Shown: positions 1-12,316 of the stretch, in pieces
Layout: every line of letters begins with the position of its first letter
Numbering within the stretch: position 1 is the first letter of the stretch
NCBI RefSeq assembly: GCF_036346595.1
Contig: NZ_CP107834.1
Span: 4,774,001-4,838,000 of the forward strand
Reading direction: 5' to 3'
Source: Streptomyces sp. NBC_00525
GTDB lineage: Bacteria; Actinomycetota; Actinomycetes; Streptomycetales; Streptomycetaceae
Length of the DNA: 64,000 nt
Translations under genes and position numbers: made by a program
Notes under the pieces: model-generated
What the model saw: only the letters and a program-made list of their open reading frames with translations
The model's database searches: none
What the model was told of the DNA's origin: nothing

Positions 1-115
1 ACCATCGCGGCCGACTCCGTGTCCTCAACCATGGGACCGACGTAGTTAAGGTGTGGGCTGGGAGCGTGTCCGCCAACACACTCCGAGATGGCCGGCGACA
101 TTTGTGGGGCAGCCC

Positions 116-1516
116 GTGCGTGATTACTTGCTGACACTCTGCGTCACGGCCGCTGTGACCTATCTGCTCACCGGTCCGGTGCGCAAGTTCGCCATCGCGG
201 TCGGGGCGATGCCCGCGATCCGCGCGCGCGACGTCCACCGGGAACCGACGCCGAGACTCGGCGGCATCGCCATGTTCGGCGGGCTGTGCGCGGGGCTGAT
301 CGTCGCGAGCCACCTGGCCAACCTGGACGGTGTCTTCGAGCTGTCCAGCGAGCCGCGGGCGCTGCTCTCCGGGGCGGCCCTGATCTGGCTGATCGGCGTC
401 CTGGACGACAAGTTCGAGATCGACGCCCTGATCAAGCTCGGCGGGCAGATGCTGGCCGCCGCCGTCATGGTCCTCCAGGGCCTGACGATCCTGTGGCTGC
501 CGATCCCCGGCGTCGGCACGGTCGCCCTCACCCCGTGGCAGGGCACGCTGCTCACCGTGGCGCTGGTCGTCATCACGATCAACGCGGTCAACTTCGTCGA
601 CGGTCTGGACGGCCTGGCGGCGGGCATGGTCCTCATCGCCGCCGCCGCGTTCTTCCTGTACACCTACCGGCTCTGGTACGGGCACACCATCGAGGCCGCC
701 GCCCCGGCGACGCTCTTCGCGGCGATCCTGATGGGCATGTGCCTCGGCTTCCTGCCGCACAACATGCACCCGGCCCGGATCTTCATGGGGGACTCGGGCT
801 CGATGCTGATCGGCCTGGTGCTGGCGGCCGGCGCGATCTCGGTGACCGGGCAGGTGGACCCGGACACCATGAAGATCTTCGAGGGCAGCGAGCGCCAGGC
901 GACCCACGCGATGCTCCCGGTGTTCATCCCGCTGCTGCTGCCGCTGACCATCATCGCGATCCCGGCCGCCGACCTGGTGCTGGCGATCGTGCGGCGCACC
1001 TGGAACGGCCAGTCGCCGTTCGCGGCGGACCGGGGCCACCTGCATCACCGGCTGCTCAACATCGGCCACTCGCACAGCCGGTCGGTGCTGATCATGTACT
1101 TCTGGTCGGCGCTGATCGCCTTCGGCGCGGTGGGCTACTCGGTCCACTCGACGTCCCTGTGGATCGTCCTGGTCATCGTCGGGTTGAGCGCGCTGGGCCT
1201 GATCCTGCTCCTGATGCCCCGCTTCACCCCGCGCGCCCCGCGCTGGGCGGAGAGCTTCGTCCCGCCGCGCTACCGTCGCCGCCGGCGCCGGGGGGAGGAT
1301 GCCACCGGAAACGGTGCCGTGGAGGGCCAACAGGGGCCCGTGGACGGCCAGATGGACCCGGCAGGACCCGACGGGCCGCGGGACGGCGGGAACGAGCCGG
1401 AGGGGGCTCCTGCGGCTCCGGTCGCCGCTGGGGTGTCGGGCGTCAACGGAGCGACGGCGATCAGCCATCGTTCGCGTATTTCCGAGCGCCGAGCGGCTGG
1501 TTCCACACGTCGCTGA
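116..1516 (+). CDS. wecA: Polyprenyl-phosphate GlcNAc-1-phosphate transferase (WecA/TagO/MraY family)
   Basis: Predicted membrane enzyme that moves a sugar-1-phosphate from a UDP-sugar onto polyprenyl phosphate, the first step of a lipid-linked cell-wall glycan. The 466-residue product is largely hydrophobic, with about ten or eleven membrane segments. It shows family motifs HREPTPRLGG (41-50), LDDK (Asp97-98), NFVDGLDG (159-166), FMGDSGS (from 223) and HLHHRL (from 308). The last 65 residues are a Pro/Gly/Arg-rich cytoplasmic tail. I chose GTG at 116 because the protein then opens directly into the first membrane helix; a GTG at 53 would add 21 unsupported residues. Its position just ahead of the ATP synthase genes is conserved in actinobacteria (rfe/wecA before atp in mycobacteria). 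The exact sugar cannot be read from sequence. Confidence 0.88.
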   Translation: MRDYLLTLCVTAAVTYLLTGPVRKFAIAVGAMPAIRARDVHREPTPRLGGIAMFGGLCAGLIVASHLANLDGVFELSSEPRALLSGAALIWLIGVLDDKFEIDALIKLGGQMLAAAVMVLQGLTILWLPIPGVGTVALTPWQGTLLTVALVVITINAVNFVDGLDGLAAGMVLIAAAAFFLYTYRLWYGHTIEAAAPATLFAAILMGMCLGFLPHNMHPARIFMGDSGSMLIGLVLAAGAISVTGQVDPDTMKIFEGSERQATHAMLPVFIPLLLPLTIIAIPAADLVLAIVRRTWNGQSPFAADRGHLHHRLLNIGHSHSRSVLIMYFWSALIAFGAVGYSVHSTSLWIVLVIVGLSALGLILLLMPRFTPRAPRWAESFVPPRYRRRRRRGEDATGNGAVEGQQGPVDGQMDPAGPDGPRDGGNEPEGAPAAPVAAGVSGVNGATAISHRSRISERRAAGSTRR

Positions 1517-1563
1517 ACCGGTCGTGGACGGCCATTAGCAGACAAATCGAAAGAGTTCTGCGC

Positions 1564-1593
1564 TCACACGTGCTCGTTAGTCCTCACGTGTGA
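1564..1593. repeat. Inverted repeat TCACACGTG-N12-CACGTGTGA
   Basis: Perfect 9-bp arms at 1564-1572 and 1585-1593, with a 12-bp spacer, in the gap between wecA and atpI. It could fold in RNA as a terminator for wecA (there is no T-tract after it) or serve as a protein-binding site, since each arm contains CACGTG. Confidence 0.6.
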
Positions 1594-1633
1594 CGGCAAG
1601 CACACTTTCTTGGTAAAGACCTCATCAAATAGT

Positions 1634-1651
1634 TTGTGATACCGTTCACGA
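1634..1651. promoter_or_regulatory. Candidate Rex operator (ROP) upstream of the atp operon
   Basis: The site TTGTGATACCGTTCACGA matches the Streptomyces Rex consensus TTGTGAACGCGTTCACAA at 14 of 18 positions, including both outer half-site cores (TTGTGA and GTTCAC). Rex is the NADH/NAD+ sensing repressor of respiratory genes. The site lies about 125 bp before the atpI start, where a promoter-region operator would be expected. I could not place the -10 and -35 boxes with confidence. Confidence 0.6.
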
Positions 1652-1776
1652 AGCCCGGTGACGGAGCCGAAGAACCTGATGTAGCGCGGTTCATCGGCGA
1701 GAAACATCGACTCGAACCGGGCCTACGCTCGTCCATGACGACACTTTGCCCACCCCCTTGCAAGCGGAGCTGCCCC

Positions 1777-2214
1777 ATGCCGTCCAGCGACGTCCGGACT
1801 CTCCTCCAATCCGCCGTACCCACCGCTGCCGCCGGCCTCGTTGCCGCCGCGGTCAGCGCTGGTGTCGCGGGCGGCAAGGGAGCCCTGGGCGCGATCGTCG
1901 GGACGGCCGTGGTCATCCTCTTCATGGGGATCGGCCTTGTGGTCCTGCAGCGGACCGCCAGGTCCTTGCCGCATCTGTTCCAGGCCATGGGGCTGATGCT
2001 GTACACGGCCCAACTGCTTCTGCTGTTCATCTTCGTCGCCGTATTCAAGAACACCTCGCTGTTCAACCCGAAGGCCTTCGCGATCACCCTGGTCGTGACG
2101 ACCCTCGTCTGGATCGGCGCACAGGCACGTGCGCACATGAAGGCCAAGATCCTTTACGTGGAACCGGAGTCCGACAAGGGCGACAAGCCCGGAAACCCGG
2201 GGTCCGAAGCGTGA
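1777..2214 (+). CDS. atpI: ATP synthase protein I (AtpI-like)
   Basis: Small integral membrane protein, first gene of the ATP synthase operon. In other bacteria AtpI helps c-ring assembly or ion uptake and is not part of the finished enzyme. The 145-residue product has four hydrophobic segments: about residues 8-28, 34-54, 66-86 and 92-110. A charged C-terminal tail follows, rich in Asp, Lys and Glu. ATG at 1777 is chosen because GGAG sits 7 nt before it; in-frame starts upstream at 1636 and 1735 would add a non-conserved lead. The sequence is poorly conserved, so assignment rests on topology and position before atpB. Confidence 0.8.
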   Translation: MPSSDVRTLLQSAVPTAAAGLVAAAVSAGVAGGKGALGAIVGTAVVILFMGIGLVVLQRTARSLPHLFQAMGLMLYTAQLLLLFIFVAVFKNTSLFNPKAFAITLVVTTLVWIGAQARAHMKAKILYVEPESDKGDKPGNPGSEA

Positions 2215-2237
2215 AGGGTAGGGGCGGAATAAGTGCG

Positions 2238-2329
2238 GGGTCCGGACCCTGCTATCGTCCGGTTCCAACTGCGGCACTGCGGGCGCGTGCATGTGAGCTG
2301 ACGCCTGCTCGATCGCGAGGCTCACATGC
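2238..2329. repeat. Palindrome and long inverted repeat in the atpI-atpB spacer
   Basis: The 226-bp spacer holds a perfect 12-bp palindrome, GGGTCCGGACCC, at 2238-2249. It also holds a perfect 10-bp inverted repeat, GCATGTGAGC (2289-2298) with GCTCACATGC (2320-2329). Either could form RNA structure between atpI and atpB or mark an internal promoter region. No clear -10/-35 pair was found. Confidence 0.55.
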
Positions 2330-2440
2330 CTGACTGCCGCTCACACATCCGAAACACCAGTCCAGTGCCGAACCGCGGCCGCACGCCGCGCCGACACAAC
2401 GAGGTTGCCGTACCTATGCGCCACGCTGAAGGAGCCCGCG

Positions 2441-3262
2441 GTGAGTGCTGACCCGACACAGGTGCTCGCCTTCGAGACCGATTGCCACATCTTCGACGGT
2501 TGTGGTTTCCCGGCACCCGGCCTGCACTCGTTCCTGTTCGAGCCCATCTGGGGCGACGCGGACAGCAACTTGTACTTCAACAAGACCATGCTGCTGGCCC
2601 TGCTCGGCTCGATCATCATCGTGGGCTTCTTCTGGGCCGCCTTCCGTAAGCCGAAGTTGGTGCCCGGCAAGCTCCAGATGACGGCCGAGGCCGGTTACGA
2701 CTTCATCCGCCGCGGCATCGTCTACGAGACGATGGGCAAGCGCGAGGGTGAGAAGTACGTTCCGCTCGTCGTCGCGTTGTTCTTCTTTGTCTGGATGATG
2801 AACCTCTGGTCGGTCATCCCGGTCGCCCAGTTCCCGGTGACGTCGATCATCGCGTACCCCGCGGTACTCGCGATCATCGTCTACCTCGTGTGGGTCAGCC
2901 TGACGTTCAAGCGCCACGGCTTCGTCGGAGCGTTCAAGAACTTCACCGGCTTCGACAAGTCGCTCGGTGCGGTGGCCTACCTCGCCGCCTTCATCGAGTT
3001 CTTCTCGAACCTCCTCGTGCGCCCCTTCACCCACGCGGTCCGACTGTTCGCGAACATGTTCGCCGGCCACACGCTGCTGCTGCTGTTCACGATCGCCAGC
3101 TGGTACCTGCTCAACGGCATCGGCATCGCGTACGCGGGCGTCTCGTTCGTCATGGTCATCGTGATGACCGCCTTCGAGCTCTTCATCCAGGCGGTCCAGG
3201 CGTACGTCTTCGTCCTCCTGACCTGCACCTACATCCAGGGCGCGCTCGCCGAGCACCACTGA
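2441..3262 (+). CDS. atpB: F1Fo ATP synthase subunit a
   Basis: Membrane subunit a of the Fo sector; it forms the two proton half-channels against the c-ring. The 273-residue product has the usual five to six membrane segments. It contains the signature LLVRPFTHAVRLFANMFAGH, where the Arg of AVRLF is the essential stator arginine, and a C-terminal helix ending TCTYIQGALAEHH. GTG at 2441 is chosen because GAAGGAG ends 6 nt before it; TTG at 2405 would add 12 residues that overlap the ribosome site. Second gene of the operon, followed by atpE after 72 bp. Confidence 0.97.
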   Translation: MSADPTQVLAFETDCHIFDGCGFPAPGLHSFLFEPIWGDADSNLYFNKTMLLALLGSIIIVGFFWAAFRKPKLVPGKLQMTAEAGYDFIRRGIVYETMGKREGEKYVPLVVALFFFVWMMNLWSVIPVAQFPVTSIIAYPAVLAIIVYLVWVSLTFKRHGFVGAFKNFTGFDKSLGAVAYLAAFIEFFSNLLVRPFTHAVRLFANMFAGHTLLLLFTIASWYLLNGIGIAYAGVSFVMVIVMTAFELFIQAVQAYVFVLLTCTYIQGALAEHH

Positions 3263-3316
3263 GCAAGGCGCTCGCCCCCCCCAATCGTCCGGTGGCCAAC
3301 CCCCACCGGTCCGTAA

Positions 3317-3559
<243 letters not shown>

Positions 3560-3599
3560 GACGAGCTGCGACTAGTCCGTACCGACGAAAGGCACTGAC

Positions 3600-4145
3600 G
3601 TGAACCCCCTGGTTCAGCTCGCGGCCGAGGAAGCGGAAAACCCGCTCATCCCGCCGATCCCTGAGCTCGTCATCGGCCTCATCGCTTTCCTCATCGTCTT
3701 CGGCTTCCTCGCCAAGAAGCTCCTCCCGAACATCAACAAGGTTCTGGAAGAGCGTCGCGAGGCCATCGAAGGCGGCATCGAGAAGGCCGATGCGGCCCAG
3801 ACCGAGGCCCAGAGCGTCCTTGAGCAGTACAAGGCGCAGCTCGCCGAGGCCCGTCACGAAGCCGCTCGTCTGCGCCAGGAGGCGCAGGAGCAGGGCGCCG
3901 TGATCCTGCAGGAGATGCGCGCGGAGGGCCAGCGCCAGCGCGACGAGATCGTCGCCGCCGGCCACGCCCAGATCGAGGCCGACCGCAAGGCCGCCGCCGC
4001 CGCGCTGCGCCAGGACGTGGGCAAGCTCGCCACCGAACTGGCCGGCAAGCTCGTCGGCGAGTCCCTTGAGGACCACGCCCGGCAGAGCGGCACCGTCGAC
4101 CGTTTCCTCGACGAGCTCGAGGCGAAGGCCGAGGCCGTCCGATGA
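3600..4145 (+). CDS. atpF: F1Fo ATP synthase subunit b
   Basis: Peripheral stalk subunit that ties F1 to subunit a. The 181-residue product has one N-terminal membrane helix (about 21-42, PELVIGLIAFLIVFGFLAKK). A long charged coiled coil follows, rich in Glu, Ala, Gln and Arg. GTG start at 3600, preceded by GAAAGG. The last 4 bases overlap the atpH start (ATGA), so translation of the two stalk subunits is coupled. Length is normal for a single, non-fused b subunit; mycobacteria instead carry a b-delta fusion next to it. Confidence 0.96.
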   Translation: MNPLVQLAAEEAENPLIPPIPELVIGLIAFLIVFGFLAKKLLPNINKVLEERREAIEGGIEKADAAQTEAQSVLEQYKAQLAEARHEAARLRQEAQEQGAVILQEMRAEGQRQRDEIVAAGHAQIEADRKAAAAALRQDVGKLATELAGKLVGESLEDHARQSGTVDRFLDELEAKAEAVR

Positions 4146-4957
4146 ACAGCGCGAGCCGCGAGGCACTGGCTGCCGCACGCGAGCGCCTCGACGCGCTGAC
4201 CGACAGCACGTCGGTCGACGCGGCGAAGCTCGCCGAGGACCTGGCCGGCGTCACGGCGCTGCTGCACCGCGAGGTGTCGCTGCGCCGGGTCCTGACCGAC
4301 CCGGCGCAGCCGGGCGAGGCCAGGGCCGAGCTGGCAGGCCGCCTGCTCGGCGGCCAGGTGGGCGGCGAAGCCGTCGATCTGGTCTCCGGCATGGTCCGCT
4401 CGCGCTGGTCGCAGTCGCGCGACCTGGTCGACTCGGTCGAGGAACTGGCGAACACCGCGGACCTCACCGCCGCCCAGCGCAACGGCGACCTGGACGACGT
4501 CGAGGACGAACTCTTCCGGTTCGGCCGCATCGTCGCCTCGGACACCGCTCTGCGTGCCGCGCTCAGCAGCCGGACCGCGACCCCCGCCGCCAAGGGCGAG
4601 CTGCTCCGCAGCCTGCTCGGTGGCAAGGCGCGGCCCACCACCGAGCGCGTCATCGTGCGGCTTGTCACCCAGCCGCGTGGACGTAGCCTGGAAGCGGGAC
4701 TCGACTCGCTCTCCAAGCTCGCCGCGGAGCGCCGGGAGCGCATGGTCGCGATCGTCACCTCCGCGGTGCCGCTCACCGACCGGCAGAAGCAGCGCCTGGG
4801 CGCGGCCCTGGCGAAGATCTACGGCCGGCAGATGCACCTCAACCTCGACGTGGACCCCGAGGTCCTCGGCGGGATCGCGGTGCGGGTGGGCGACGAGGTC
4901 ATCAACGGCACCATCGCGGAGCGCCTCGACGAGGCGACCCGTCGCATGGCCGGCTGA
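4142..4957 (+). CDS. atpH: F1Fo ATP synthase subunit delta
   Basis: Delta subunit of the peripheral stalk, binding the top of F1. At 271 residues it is longer than the roughly 180 residues of E. coli delta, as usual in actinobacteria. The helical N-terminal part spans roughly residues 1-190. The C-terminal part carries the family signature around VDPEVLGGIAVRVGDEVINGTIAERL (written here only to mark the last 40 residues; key residues are Gly-Gly-Ile and Gly-Asp). ATG overlaps the atpF stop. A 138-bp spacer with a hairpin separates it from atpA. Confidence 0.95.
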   Translation: MNSASREALAAARERLDALTDSTSVDAAKLAEDLAGVTALLHREVSLRRVLTDPAQPGEARAELAGRLLGGQVGGEAVDLVSGMVRSRWSQSRDLVDSVEELANTADLTAAQRNGDLDDVEDELFRFGRIVASDTALRAALSSRTATPAAKGELLRSLLGGKARPTTERVIVRLVTQPRGRSLEAGLDSLSKLAAERRERMVAIVTSAVPLTDRQKQRLGAALAKIYGRQMHLNLDVDPEVLGGIAVRVGDEVINGTIAERLDEATRRMAG

Positions 4958-5030
4958 CACGAGCGCAGCCCAACAGAGACAGGGCAAGACCAGCGGCCCG
5001 GTTGGGCCGTGCAGAAATTGCAGAAGATTC

Positions 5031-5054
5031 CTGGGGGTCGGCCCCCAGACCCCC
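5031..5054 (+). repeat. Alternative hairpins in the atpH-atpA spacer
   Basis: CTGGGGG (5031-5037) pairs with CCCCCAG (5042-5048) around a TCGG tetraloop. The overlapping GGGGGTC (5033-5039) can instead pair with GACCCCC (5048-5054). The two folds exclude each other. This element type, followed by CTTAAGAAA, recurs in Streptomyces intergenic DNA from memory. It sits about 40 bp before the atpA start. Confidence 0.65.
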
Positions 5055-5095
5055 TTAAGAAACTTCGGGCCCAACAAGGAGAGCAGGGAACCCAG

Positions 5096-6667
5096 ATGGC
5101 GGAGCTCACGATCCGGCCGGAGGAGATCCGGGACGCGCTGGAGAACTTTGTCCAGTCGTACAAGCCGGACGCGGCCTCGCGCGAGGAGGTCGGTACGGTC
5201 AGCGTTGCCGGCGACGGCATCGCGAAGGTGGAGGGCCTGCCCTCCGCCATGGCGAACGAGCTGCTGAAGTTCGAGGACGGCACCCTCGGTCTCGCCCTCA
5301 ACCTCGAGGAGCGCGAGATCGGTGCCATCGTCCTCGGCGAGTTCAGCGGCATCGAGGAGGGCCAGCCGGTGCAGCGCACCGGTGAGGTGCTCTCCGTCGG
5401 CGTCGGCGAGGGCTACCTCGGCCGCGTCGTCGACCCGCTCGGCAACCCGATCGACGGTCTCGGCGAGATCGCGACCGACAGCCGCCGCGCCCTCGAGCTG
5501 CAGGCCCCTGGCGTCATGGTCCGCAAGTCGGTGCACGAGCCGATGCAGACCGGCTACAAGGCCGTCGACGCCATGGTCCCGATCGGCCGCGGCCAGCGCC
5601 AGCTGATCATCGGCGACCGCCAGACCGGCAAGACCGCCCTGGCCGTCGACACGATCATCAACCAGCGCGACAACTGGCGCTCGGGCGACGTGAACAAGCA
5701 GGTGCGCTGCATCTACGTCGCCATCGGTCAGAAGGGCTCCACCATCGCCTCCGTGCGCGGTGCCCTCGAAGAGGCCGGCGCCCTGGAGTACACGACCATC
5801 GTCGCCGCCCCGGCGTCCGACCCGGCCGGCTTCAAGTACCTGGCGCCGTACACCGGCTCGGCCATCGGCCAGCACTGGATGTACCAGGGCAAGCACGTCC
5901 TGATCATCTTCGACGACCTCTCGAAGCAGGCCGACGCCTACCGCGCCGTGTCCCTGCTGCTGCGCCGCCCGCCGGGCCGTGAGGCGTACCCCGGTGACGT
6001 CTTCTACCTCCACTCGCGTCTGCTGGAGCGCTGCGCCAAGCTCTCCGACGACATGGGTGCCGGTTCGATGACGGGTCTCCCGATCGTCGAGACCAAGGCG
6101 AACGACGTGTCGGCGTTCATTCCGACCAACGTCATCTCCATCACCGACGGCCAGTGCTTCCTGGAGTCCGACCTGTTCAACGCCGGTCAGCGTCCGGCCC
6201 TGAACGTCGGTATCTCGGTCTCCCGCGTCGGTGGCTCCGCCCAGCACAAGGCGATGCGCCAGGTCTCCGGCCGCCTCCGTGTGGACCTCGCCCAGTACCG
6301 CGAGCTGGAGGCGTTCGCCGCCTTCGGTTCCGACCTGGACGCGGCCTCCAAGGCGTCGCTGGAGCGCGGTAAGCGCATGGTCGAGCTGCTGAAGCAGCCG
6401 CAGTACGCCCCGTTCCCGGTCGAGGAGCAGGTCGTCTCCGTCTGGGCCGGCACCAACGGCAAGATGGACGACGTCCCGGTCGAGGACATCCGCCGCTTCG
6501 AGACGGAGCTGCTGGAGTACCTGCGCCGCGAGCGCAAGGACCTCCTCACCAGCATCCGCGAGGGCGCCAAGATGTCCGACGACACGCTGCAGGCGATCGC
6601 CGACGCAGTCGCCGCGTTCAAGCAGCAGTTCGAGACCTCGGACGGCAAGCTCCTGGGCGAGGGCTGA
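5096..6667 (+). CDS. atpA: F1Fo ATP synthase subunit alpha
   Basis: Non-catalytic nucleotide-binding subunit of the F1 hexamer. The 523-residue product carries the P-loop GDRQTGKT (173-180), the Walker B run [12 protein letters not shown], and the alpha signature with [17 protein letters not shown] near residue 370. ATG at 5096 is used because it gives [11 protein letters not shown], the normal actinobacterial N terminus, with AAGGAGAG ahead. An upstream in-frame ATG at 5009 would translate the spacer hairpin and is rejected. Followed by atpG after 3 bp. Confidence 0.97.
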   Translation: MAELTIRPEEIRDALENFVQSYKPDAASREEVGTVSVAGDGIAKVEGLPSAMANELLKFEDGTLGLALNLEEREIGAIVLGEFSGIEEGQPVQRTGEVLSVGVGEGYLGRVVDPLGNPIDGLGEIATDSRRALELQAPGVMVRKSVHEPMQTGYKAVDAMVPIGRGQRQLIIGDRQTGKTALAVDTIINQRDNWRSGDVNKQVRCIYVAIGQKGSTIASVRGALEEAGALEYTTIVAAPASDPAGFKYLAPYTGSAIGQHWMYQGKHVLIIFDDLSKQADAYRAVSLLLRRPPGREAYPGDVFYLHSRLLERCAKLSDDMGAGSMTGLPIVETKANDVSAFIPTNVISITDGQCFLESDLFNAGQRPALNVGISVSRVGGSAQHKAMRQVSGRLRVDLAQYRELEAFAAFGSDLDAASKASLERGKRMVELLKQPQYAPFPVEEQVVSVWAGTNGKMDDVPVEDIRRFETELLEYLRRERKDLLTSIREGAKMSDDTLQAIADAVAAFKQQFETSDGKLLGEG

Positions 6668-6670
6668 TCG

Positions 6671-9027
<2,357 letters not shown>

Positions 9028-9040
9028 GCCCCGGCTCACC

Positions 9041-9070
9041 GAGGGGGACGGGTGCTGTCCCGTCCCCCTC
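9041..9070 (+). terminator. Strong hairpin between atpD and atpC
   Basis: GAGGGGGACGGG (9041-9052) pairs perfectly with CCCGTCCCCCTC (9059-9070) around TGCTGT. There is no T-tract after it. It may act as an mRNA stabiliser or partial terminator that lowers epsilon relative to beta. Confidence 0.6.
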
Positions 9071-9136
9071 ACCACGCCCCGTAGAATTGACCCAACACCC
9101 GGCACGACCGCCGGGTGGTGACCCGAGGAGCCACCC

Positions 9137-9511
9137 TTGGCTGCTGAGCTGCACGTCGAGCTGGTCGCCGCGGACCGCAGTGTCTGGTCCGGCGAGGCCA
9201 CCCTTGTCGTCGCGCGCACCACGTCCGGCGACATCGGCGTCATGCCCGGTCACCAGCCGCTTCTGGGTGTGCTGGAATCGGGCCCGGTGACGATCCGTAC
9301 GAGCGACGGCGCGACCGTCGTCGCCGCGGTGCACGGCGGTTTCCTCTCGTTCGCCGACGACAAGCTCTCGCTTCTCGCGGAGATCGCGGAGCTGGCCGAC
9401 GAGATCGATGTCGAGCGCGCGGAGCGTGCGCTCGAACGTGCGAAGTCGGACACGGACGCCGCTTCCGAGCGGCGCGCCGAAGTACGACTGCGTGCGGTGG
9501 CCGCACACTAG
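9137..9511 (+). CDS. atpC: F1Fo ATP synthase subunit epsilon
   Basis: Epsilon subunit of the central stalk, which couples rotation and inhibits ATP hydrolysis. The 124-residue product has the N-terminal beta-sandwich (LHVELVAADRSVWSGEA, TSGDIGVMPGHQPLL) and a shortened C-terminal helical part rich in Glu, Arg and Ala. The start is TTG at 9137, supported by GAGGAG 6 nt upstream and no better in-frame start. Last gene of the operon; a two-tier hairpin follows at 9535-9584. Confidence 0.95.
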   Translation: MAAELHVELVAADRSVWSGEATLVVARTTSGDIGVMPGHQPLLGVLESGPVTIRTSDGATVVAAVHGGFLSFADDKLSLLAEIAELADEIDVERAERALERAKSDTDAASERRAEVRLRAVAAH

Positions 9512-9534
9512 CCACCCCGCGACATGGCTTTACC

Positions 9535-9584
9535 CTCAGCCGCGGCCCGTGCCGGAGACGCCTCCGGACCGTGTCGCGGCTGAG
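9535..9584 (+). terminator. Two-tier hairpin after the atp operon
   Basis: The outer stem CTCAGCCGCG (9535-9544) pairs with CGCGGCTGAG (9575-9584). Inside it, CCGGAG and CTCCGG (9552-9567) form a second stem. This is probably the terminator of atpIBEFHAGDC. Confidence 0.6.
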
Positions 9585-9652
9585 GCGATGCAGGTGCAGG
9601 TGAAGTTCCGGACGGTATCCGTTTACTCGACGACGCGAGGAGGTCGGTGGAG

Positions 9653-10099
9653 ATGTTCCTCGCACTGTGGGTGGGCGGACTGCTCGTCGCACTGATCGTG
9701 GTGGGGCTCTTCGTCTTCGGCCTGCGCCGGCGGCTGATCCAGCGCTCCGGCGGAACGTTCGACTGCAGTCTGCGGTGGAACGTGCCGGCCGAGCCCGATC
9801 TGTCGGGCAAGGGCTGGGTGTACGGCGTCGCCCGGTACAGCGGCGACGAGGTCAACTGGTTCCGGGTCTTCAGCTACTCGCCCCGGCCGCGCCGGGTCCT
9901 GGAGCGCTCCGCGATCGAGGTGGTGGCCCGCCGCATGCCGGAGGGCGAGGAGGAGCTCGCGCTGCTCTCCGACGCCATCGTGCTCTGCTGCCGCCACCGG
10001 GAGACCCGCCTGGAGCTGGCGATGAGCGAGGACGCGCTGACCGGCTTTCTCGCCTGGCTGGAGGCGGCCCCGCCCGGCCAGCGGGTGAACGTGGCCTGA
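9653..10099 (+). CDS. DUF2550 membrane-anchored protein
   Basis: Protein of unknown function, 148 residues, conserved after atpC in actinobacteria. One N-terminal membrane helix (about 1-21, ending VFGLRRRL) is followed by a compact soluble domain. That domain has the run SGGTFDCSLRWNV, a Trp-Phe-Arg segment (VNWFRVFSYS) and paired Cys (LCCRHRE near 108). I prefer ATG at 9653, which lies 9 nt after GAGGAGG; GTG at 9647 is only 3 nt from it. No catalytic motif is visible. Convergent with the chitinase gene across a strong terminator. Confidence 0.85.
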   Translation: MFLALWVGGLLVALIVVGLFVFGLRRRLIQRSGGTFDCSLRWNVPAEPDLSGKGWVYGVARYSGDEVNWFRVFSYSPRPRRVLERSAIEVVARRMPEGEEELALLSDAIVLCCRHRETRLELAMSEDALTGFLAWLEAAPPGQRVNVA

Positions 10100-10110
10100 G
10101 CCGCGCGTAC

Positions 10111-10170
10111 GCACACCGCGTACAGGCACACCGCGTACAGGCACACCGCGTACTAGCACACTGCGTACAG
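10111..10170. repeat. 15-bp tandem repeat, four copies
   Basis: Four head-to-tail copies of GCACACCGCGTACAG at 10111-10125, 10126-10140, 10141-10155 (ends TA) and 10156-10170 (one C to T change), just after the DUF2550 stop codon. Copy number is likely to vary between strains. Confidence 0.95.
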
Positions 10171-10180
10171 ACATACGAAA

Positions 10181-10215
10181 ACCGGGGAGACAGGGGGCGG
10201 ACCTGTCTCCCCGGT
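10181..10215. terminator. Bidirectional terminator
   Basis: Perfect 14-bp stem ACCGGGGAGACAGG (10181-10194) with CCTGTCTCCCCGGT (10202-10215) and a 7-nt loop, between the convergent DUF2550 and chitinase genes. An A-run precedes it and a short T-run follows it. Confidence 0.9.
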
Positions 10216-10249
10216 GCTTTCGGGGGTGAGCCTCGGTTGTGCTACCGGC

Positions 10250-12136
<1,887 letters not shown>

Positions 12137-12246
12137 CGGTGCTCCTCGGGTGAGGTCCGGACATACGGGGTGGTCCGTGGACTACTGACCCTGCGCCGCC
12201 CTGAGCCCGCTTTTGTCATGGCAGGCTCACCGCAGTGTGCTCGGTG

Positions 12247-12289
12247 AGATTAGGAAGGTCTGGACCAATCGTCAAGAGGTCTGGACCAA
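12247..12289 (-). promoter_or_regulatory. Chitinase promoter with paired DasR-type direct repeats
   Basis: Read on the minus strand, TTGGTCCAGACCT occurs twice (12289-12277 and 12268-12256), exactly 21 bp apart. Between and across them lies a near-ideal HrdB promoter: TTGACG (12275-12270), 17 bp, TAATCT (12252-12247). The second repeat fills the spacer, so a bound repressor would block RNA polymerase. These repeats are the known chi direct repeats of Streptomyces and resemble the DasR site ACTGGTCTAGACCAGT. Confidence 0.9.
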
Positions 12290-12316
12290 AGAACGCGGTC
12301 GCTCCCCGAATAAACC

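Noticed and set aside
5009..5095. Upstream in-frame ATG for atpA
   Set aside because: Would translate the spacer hairpin and add 29 residues absent from the family; the ATG at 5096 has a ribosome site.
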